Shown here: positions 58,999 to 64,000 of the stretch, in pieces
Layout of the letters: every line of letters starts with the position of its first letter
Numbering within the stretch: position 1 is the stretch's first letter
Source: Yamagishiella unicocca
Lineage: Eukaryota > Chlorophyta > Chlorophyceae > Chlamydomonadales > Volvocaceae
Reading direction: 5' to 3'
Assembly (NCBI GenBank): GCA_003116995.1
Contig: BDSL01000006.1
Location: forward strand, 2,012,501 to 2,076,500
DNA: 64,000 bases
Made by a program: the position numbers and the translations under genes
The notes under the pieces: model-generated
The model's database searches: none
What the model was told of the DNA's origin: nothing
What the model saw: only the letters and a program-made list of their open reading frames with translations

Positions 58999-60593
58999 TA
59001 TTTACTAGCGCAGAGCGGTCTGCTGGCCAGCGGCGGCTGCGCCCCCTTTGCTTGGTGCAGGCCCACACGCACGTGATGTGAAGGCGTCAGGGGCCCAAAT
59101 TCAAGGCGACAATGTAGGGAACGAAGTCGAACGATGCAGGACAGCTACGTGCGTGTGAATGACGCTGCGACGAAAGGACACGCCGTGTCCTTTTGGCCAC
59201 CTTTCACCTGACCAGACCAGACATCCATGAGCACACGCAGCTGCTGAGGATAGGCGTGACTTCAGCCGCTGAAGCTGCTGTGCGGTTGATTCTTACCCAG
59301 ACCAGAGCACGGCTGCTGGCCCCTTTCATTAATTCAAGCGCCGAATTGCCTTCCATTCATGCATAACTAACACGGGGTCGAACAGGTGTGCGGCGCACAA
59401 TAGACCCCGTGGCCAAAAGAGTGGGCATATGGTGAGCAGGTGGGGGGAAACTGTGTGGTAAACCTGCTCGATCGGCCCATGACAAATGCGTGTGCACCCA
59501 GATCCTACTAGCGCAGAGCGGTCTGCTGGCCAGCGGCGGCTGCGCCCCCTTTGCTTGGTGCAGGCCCACACGCACGTGATGTGAAGGCGTCAGGGGCCCA
59601 AATTCAAGGCGACAATGTAGGGAACGAAGTCGAACGATGCAGGACAGCTACGTGCGTGTGAATGACGCTGCGACGAAAGGACACGACGTGTCCTAATGGC
59701 CACCTTCTACCTGACCAGAGCAGACATCCATGAGGACACGCAGCTGCTGAGGATAGGCGTGACTTCAGCCGCTGAAGCTGTGCGGTTGATTCTTGTCTAG
59801 ATCAGAGCACGGCTGCGGGCCCCTTTCATTAATTCAAGCGCCGAATTGCCTTCCATTCATGCATAACTAACACGGGGTCGAACAGCAGGTGTGCGGCTCA
59901 CAATAGACCCCGTGGCCAAAAGAGTGGGCATATGGTGAGCAGGTGGGGGGAAACATTGCTATTGTTTGGTGAACCTGCTCGATCGGCCCATGACAAATGC
60001 GTGTGCACCCAGATCCTACTAGCGCAGAGCGGTCTGCTGGCCAGCGGCGGCTGCGCCCCTTTTGCTTGGTGCAGGCCCAGACGCACGTGATGTGAAGGCG
60101 TCAGGGGCCCAAATTCAAGGCGACAATGTAGGGAACGAAGTCGAACGATGCAGGACAGCTACGTGCGTGTGAATGACGCTGCGACGAAAGGACACGCCGG
60201 TCCTTCTGGCCACCTTCCACCTGACCAGACCAGACATCCATGAGCACACGCAGCTGCTGAGGAAAGGCGTGACTTCAGCCGCTGAAGCTGCTGTGCGGTT
60301 GATTCTTACCCAGACCAGAGCACGGCTGCTGGCCCCTTTCATTAATTCAAGCGCCCCATTGCCTTCCATTCATGCATAACTAACACGGGGTCGAACAGGT
60401 GTGCGGCGCACAATAGACCCCGTGGCCAAAAGAGTGGGCATATGGTGCGCAGGTGGGGGGAAACTGTGTGGTAAACCTGCTCGATCGGCCCATGACAAAA
60501 GCGTGTGCACCCAGATCCTACTAGCGCAGAGCGGTCTGCTGGCCAGCGGCGGCTGCGCCCCCTTTGCTTGGTGCAGGCCCACACGCACGTGAT

Positions 60594-61081
60594 TTTTTTT
60601 TGTTGTAACGGTTACAGTGGGTTCCAGACGAATAGGTAGAACCATCGGGCGCATCGCCTGACACTGAACAAGACGGAGGAAACAAATACCGACATGCACC
60701 GAAACAAAGGCAAACCACCAGAACCTCAAGTTGACAGGCCGTAGGCATACAGAGCAGCAGCCAGCACCCCAGGGGGAATTTGCACTAGAGGCTCCCCTAT
60801 CAGGAACTGGCCACCAACCAACCTAACAGCCCAGCACCCGACGAACCAGTGAAGCGCCGCAACGATCCACCTACCTCTCATCCCAAAAGGCACGGGCCCC
60901 TAGCAGGGCTCAACACGCCTATATAGCCAGAAAGTATGAAGCACGGGAAACCCCGCTCCCCAAGACAACCCGAGCCGATCAGGAATCCACCAGTACCTGA
61001 GCCGGTCCCCCGCACACAAGGCGATTGGCGACAACCCGCAAGAAAGGATGCCGAGGCCCCACTGCATCCCAGCCTTTCTGG
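60594..61081 (-). mobile_element. 488-bp retroelement 3' fragment inserted in the satellite
   Basis: The satellite word CGTGATGTGAAGG is split after GAT and resumes GATGTGAAGG at 61082. On the minus strand the insert ends TGTAACCGTTACAACA followed by about nine A residues, the same 3' end as the copies at 20.2, 26.7 and 34.6 kb. It is the longest copy in the window. No open frame with recognisable protein is present, so it is probably the 3' UTR of a longer non-LTR element. The target-site duplication is only 3 bp or hidden by the poly(A). Confidence 0.85.
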
Positions 61082-64000
61082 GATGTGAAGGCGTCAGGGG
61101 CCCAAATTCAAGGCGACAATGTAGGGAACGAAGTCGAACGATGCAGGACAGCTACGTGCGTGTGAATGACGCTGCGACGAAAGGACACGCCGTGTCCTTT
61201 TGGCCACCTTTCACCTGACCAGACCAGACATCCATGAGCCTATCCTGATGAGGATAGGCGTGACTTCAGCCGCTGAAGCTGCTGTGCGGTTGATTCTTAC
61301 CCAGACCAGAGCACGGCTGCTGGACCCTTTCAGTAATTCAAGCGCCGAATTGCCTTCCATTCATGCATAACTAACACGGGGTCGAACAGCAGGTGTGCGG
61401 CGCACAATAGACCCCGTGGCCAAAAGAGTGGGCATATGGTGAGCAGGTGGGGGGAAACTGTGTGGTAAACCTGCTCGATCGGCCCATGACAAATGCGTGT
61501 GCACCCAGATCCTACTAGCGCAGAGCGGTCTGCTGGCCAGCGGCGGCTGCGCCCCCTTTGCTTGGTGCAGGCCCACACGCACGTGATGTGAAGGCGTCAG
61601 GGGCCCAAATTCAAGGCGACCATGTAGGGAACGAAGTCGAACGATGCAGGACAGCTACGTGCGTGTGAATGACGCTGCGACGAAAGGACACGCCGGTCCT
61701 TCTGGCCACCTTCCACCTGACCAGACCAGACATCCATGAGCACACGCAGCTGCTGAGGAAAGGCGTGACTTCAGCCGCTGAAGCTGCTGTGCGGTTGATT
61801 CTTACCCAGACCAGAGCACGGCTGCTGGCCCCTTTCAGTAATTCAAGCGCCGAATTGCCTTCCATTCATGCATAACTAACACGGGGTCGAACAGGTGTGC
61901 GGCGCACAATAGACCCCGTGGCCAAAAATGTGGGCATATGGTGAGCAGGTGGGGGGAAACTGTGTGGTAAACCTGCTCGATCGGCCCATGACAAAAGCGT
62001 GTGCACCCAGATCCTACTAGCGCAGAGCGGTCTGCTGGCCAGCGGCGGCTGCGCCCCCTTTGCTTGGTGCAGGCCCACACGCACGTGATGTGAAGGCGTC
62101 AGGGGCCCAAATTCAAGGCGACAATGTAGGGAACGAAGTCGAACGATGCAGGACAGCTACGTGCGTGTGAATGACGCTGCGACGAAAGGACACGCCGTGT
62201 CCTTTTGGCCACCTTTCACCTGACCAGACCAGACATCCATGAGCACACGCAGCTGCTGAGGATAGGCGTGACTTCAGCCGCTGAAGCTGCTGTGCGGTTG
62301 ATTCTTACCCAGACCAGAGCACGGCTGCTGGCCCCTTTCATTAATTCAAGCGCCGAATTGCCTTCCATTCATGCATAACTAACACGGGGTCGAACAGGTG
62401 TGCGGCGCACAATAGACCCCGTGGCCAAAAGAGTGGGCATATGGTGAGCAGGTGGGGGGAAACTGTGTGGTAAACCTGCTCGATCGGCCCATGACAAATG
62501 CGTGTGCACCCAGATCCTACTAGCGCAGAGCGGTCTGCTGGCCAGCGGCGGCTGCGCCCCCTTTGCTTGGTGCAGGCCCACACGCACGTGATGTGAAGGC
62601 GTCAGGGGCCCAAATTCAAGGCGACAATGTAGGGAACGAAGTCGAACGATGCAGGACAGCTACGTGCGTGTGAATGACGCTGCGACGAAAGGACACGCCG
62701 TGTCCTAATGGCCACCTTCTACCTGACCAGAGCAGACATCCATGAGGACACGCAGCTGCTGAGGATAGGAATGACTTCAGCCGCTGAAGCTGTGCGGTTG
62801 ATTCTTGTCTAGATCAGAGCACGGCTGCGGGCCCCTTTCAGTAATTCAAGCGCCGAATTGCCTTCCATTCATGCATAACTAACACGGGGTCGAACAGGTG
62901 TGCGGCGCACAATAGACCCCGTGGCCAAAAGAGTGGGCATACGGTGAGCAGGTGGGGGGAAACTGTGTGGTAAACCTGCTCGATCGGCCCATGACAAAAG
63001 CGTGTGCACCCAGATCCTACTAGCGCAGAGCGGTCTGCTGGCCAGCGGCGGCTGCGCCCCCTTTGCTTGGTGCAGGCCCACACGCACGTGATGTGAAGGC
63101 GTCAGGGGCCCAAATTCAAGGCGACAATGTAGGGAACGAAGTCGAACGATGCAGGACAGCTACGTGCGTGTGAATGACGCTGCGACGAAAGGACACGCCG
63201 TGTCCTTTTGGCCACCTTTCACCTGACCAGACCAGACATCCATGAGCACACGCAGCTGCTGAGGATAGGCGTGACTTCAGCCGCTGAAGCTGCTGTGCAG
63301 TTGATTCTTGTCCAGACCAGAGCACGGATGAGGGTCCCTTTCAGTAATTCAAGCGCCGAATTGCCTTCCATTCATGCATAACTAACACGGGGTCGAACAG
63401 GTGTGCGGCGCACAATAGACCCCGTGGCCAAAAGAGTGGGCATATGGTGAGCAGGTGGGGGGAAACTGTGTGGTAAACCTGCTCGATCGGCCCATGACAA
63501 ATGCGTGTGCACCCAGATCCTACTAGCGCAGAGCGGTCTGCTGGCCAGCGGCGGCTGCGCCCCTTTTGCTTGGTGCAGGCCCAGACGCACGTGATGTGAA
63601 GGCGTCAGGGGCCCAAATTCAAGGCGACAATGTAGGAACCGAAGTCGAACGATGCAGGACAGCTACGTGCGTGTGAATGACGCTGCGACGAAAGGACACG
63701 CCGTGTCCTAATGGCCACCTTCTACCTGACCAGACCAGACATCCATGAGCACACGCAGCTGCTGAGGAGATATAGGCGTGACTTCAGCCGCTGAAGCTGT
63801 GCGGTGGATTCTTGTCCAGATAGATCAGAGCACGGCTGCTGGCCCCTTTCCGTAATTCAAGCGCCGAATTGCCTTCCATTCATGCATAACTAACACGGGG
63901 TCGAACAGGTGTGCGGCGCACAATAGACCCCGTGGCCAAAAGAGTGGGCATATGGTGAGTAGGTGGGGGGAAACTGTGTGGTAAACCTGCTCGATCGGCC

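Larger units (their letters stand above)
50318..64000. repeat. Satellite array, about 505-bp monomer, at least 21 copies, open at the right edge
   Basis: The landmark CATAACTAACACGGGG recurs 21 times (for example 50674, 51187, 51620, 52134, 54931, 55436, 55950, 56457, 56962 and on to 63886), spaced about 502-515 bp except where insertions interrupt. One monomer (51187-51620) has an internal deletion of about 80 bp. Two main variants exist: A (TCCTTTTGGCCACCTTTCACC-type) and B (TCCTAATGGCCACCTTCTACC-type, with a shortened GAAGCTGTGCGG). Each monomer carries hairpin-forming GGACAC-GCC-GTGTCC and CTTCAG-CCG-CTGAAG. Repeated minus-strand open frames of about 70-86 codons are a by-product; they lack splice or start consistency. 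The array continues past the window end. Subtelomeric or pericentromeric location is possible but not shown. Confidence 0.97.

Noticed and set aside
54928..63590. Recurring minus-strand open frames of 70-86 codons in the satellite
   Set aside because: They recur because the satellite recurs. Frames shift and truncate between monomers (CTGTGTGG versus ATTGCAATTG variants) and show no codon-level constraint.
50318..64000. CRISPR-like array
   Set aside because: Repeat units are about 505 bp, nearly identical throughout without unique spacers, in a eukaryotic nuclear context.

Overview
The window is nuclear DNA of a green alga, most likely a volvocine species close to Chlamydomonas. The evidence is GC-rich coding sequence cut into many short exons by GT-AG introns of roughly 100-900 bp, glutamine- and alanine-rich low-complexity inserts inside conserved proteins, TGTAA motifs (the volvocine polyadenylation signal) downstream of several stops, and heavy tandem-repeat content in introns. 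No bacterial operon, CRISPR array or organellar gene is present. All gene models are hand-spliced from the sequence; in each one the exon phases close and the coding total is divisible by three.

Layout. 0.8-5.1 kb (minus): a 680-residue protein with an interrupted NTF2/SnoaL-like fold. 7.5-11.5 kb (minus): an mTERF-family protein. 12.1-17.2 kb (plus): UBA3, the catalytic subunit of the NEDD8-activating enzyme, divergent from the mTERF gene across about 640 bp. 18.9-21.4 kb (plus): a small unrecognised protein whose last intron holds a 12-bp tandem repeat. 23.6-35.8 kb (plus): a 22-exon TRP-like cation channel of 1,746 residues. 36.8-44.3 kb (plus): a 16-exon PiT/PTB-type sodium-phosphate symporter with a huge Gln-rich loop. 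46.8-48.9 kb (minus): VPS55, including a 23-nt micro-exon. From about 50.3 kb to the end of the window: a satellite array of about 505-bp monomers, at least 21 of them, partly organised as an A/B dimer, and interrupted by an L1-type LINE fragment, a SINE with a tRNA-like core, and a 488-bp retroelement copy.

Functionally the genes are unrelated housekeeping and transport genes (neddylation, endosomal sorting, phosphate uptake, cation flux, probable organellar gene expression); no shared pathway or operon is implied.

The most unusual theme is a set of extremely short, tail-only retroposon insertions. One family ends in TGTAACCGTTACAACA plus A-rich sequence. It leaves copies of 73, 35 and about 19 bp with 13-, 10- and 9-bp target-site duplications inside introns, a 488-bp copy in the satellite, and one copy that appears to supply the splice acceptor of TRP exon 21. 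A second family, the LINE in the satellite, leaves its CTCTCT tail in a similar way.
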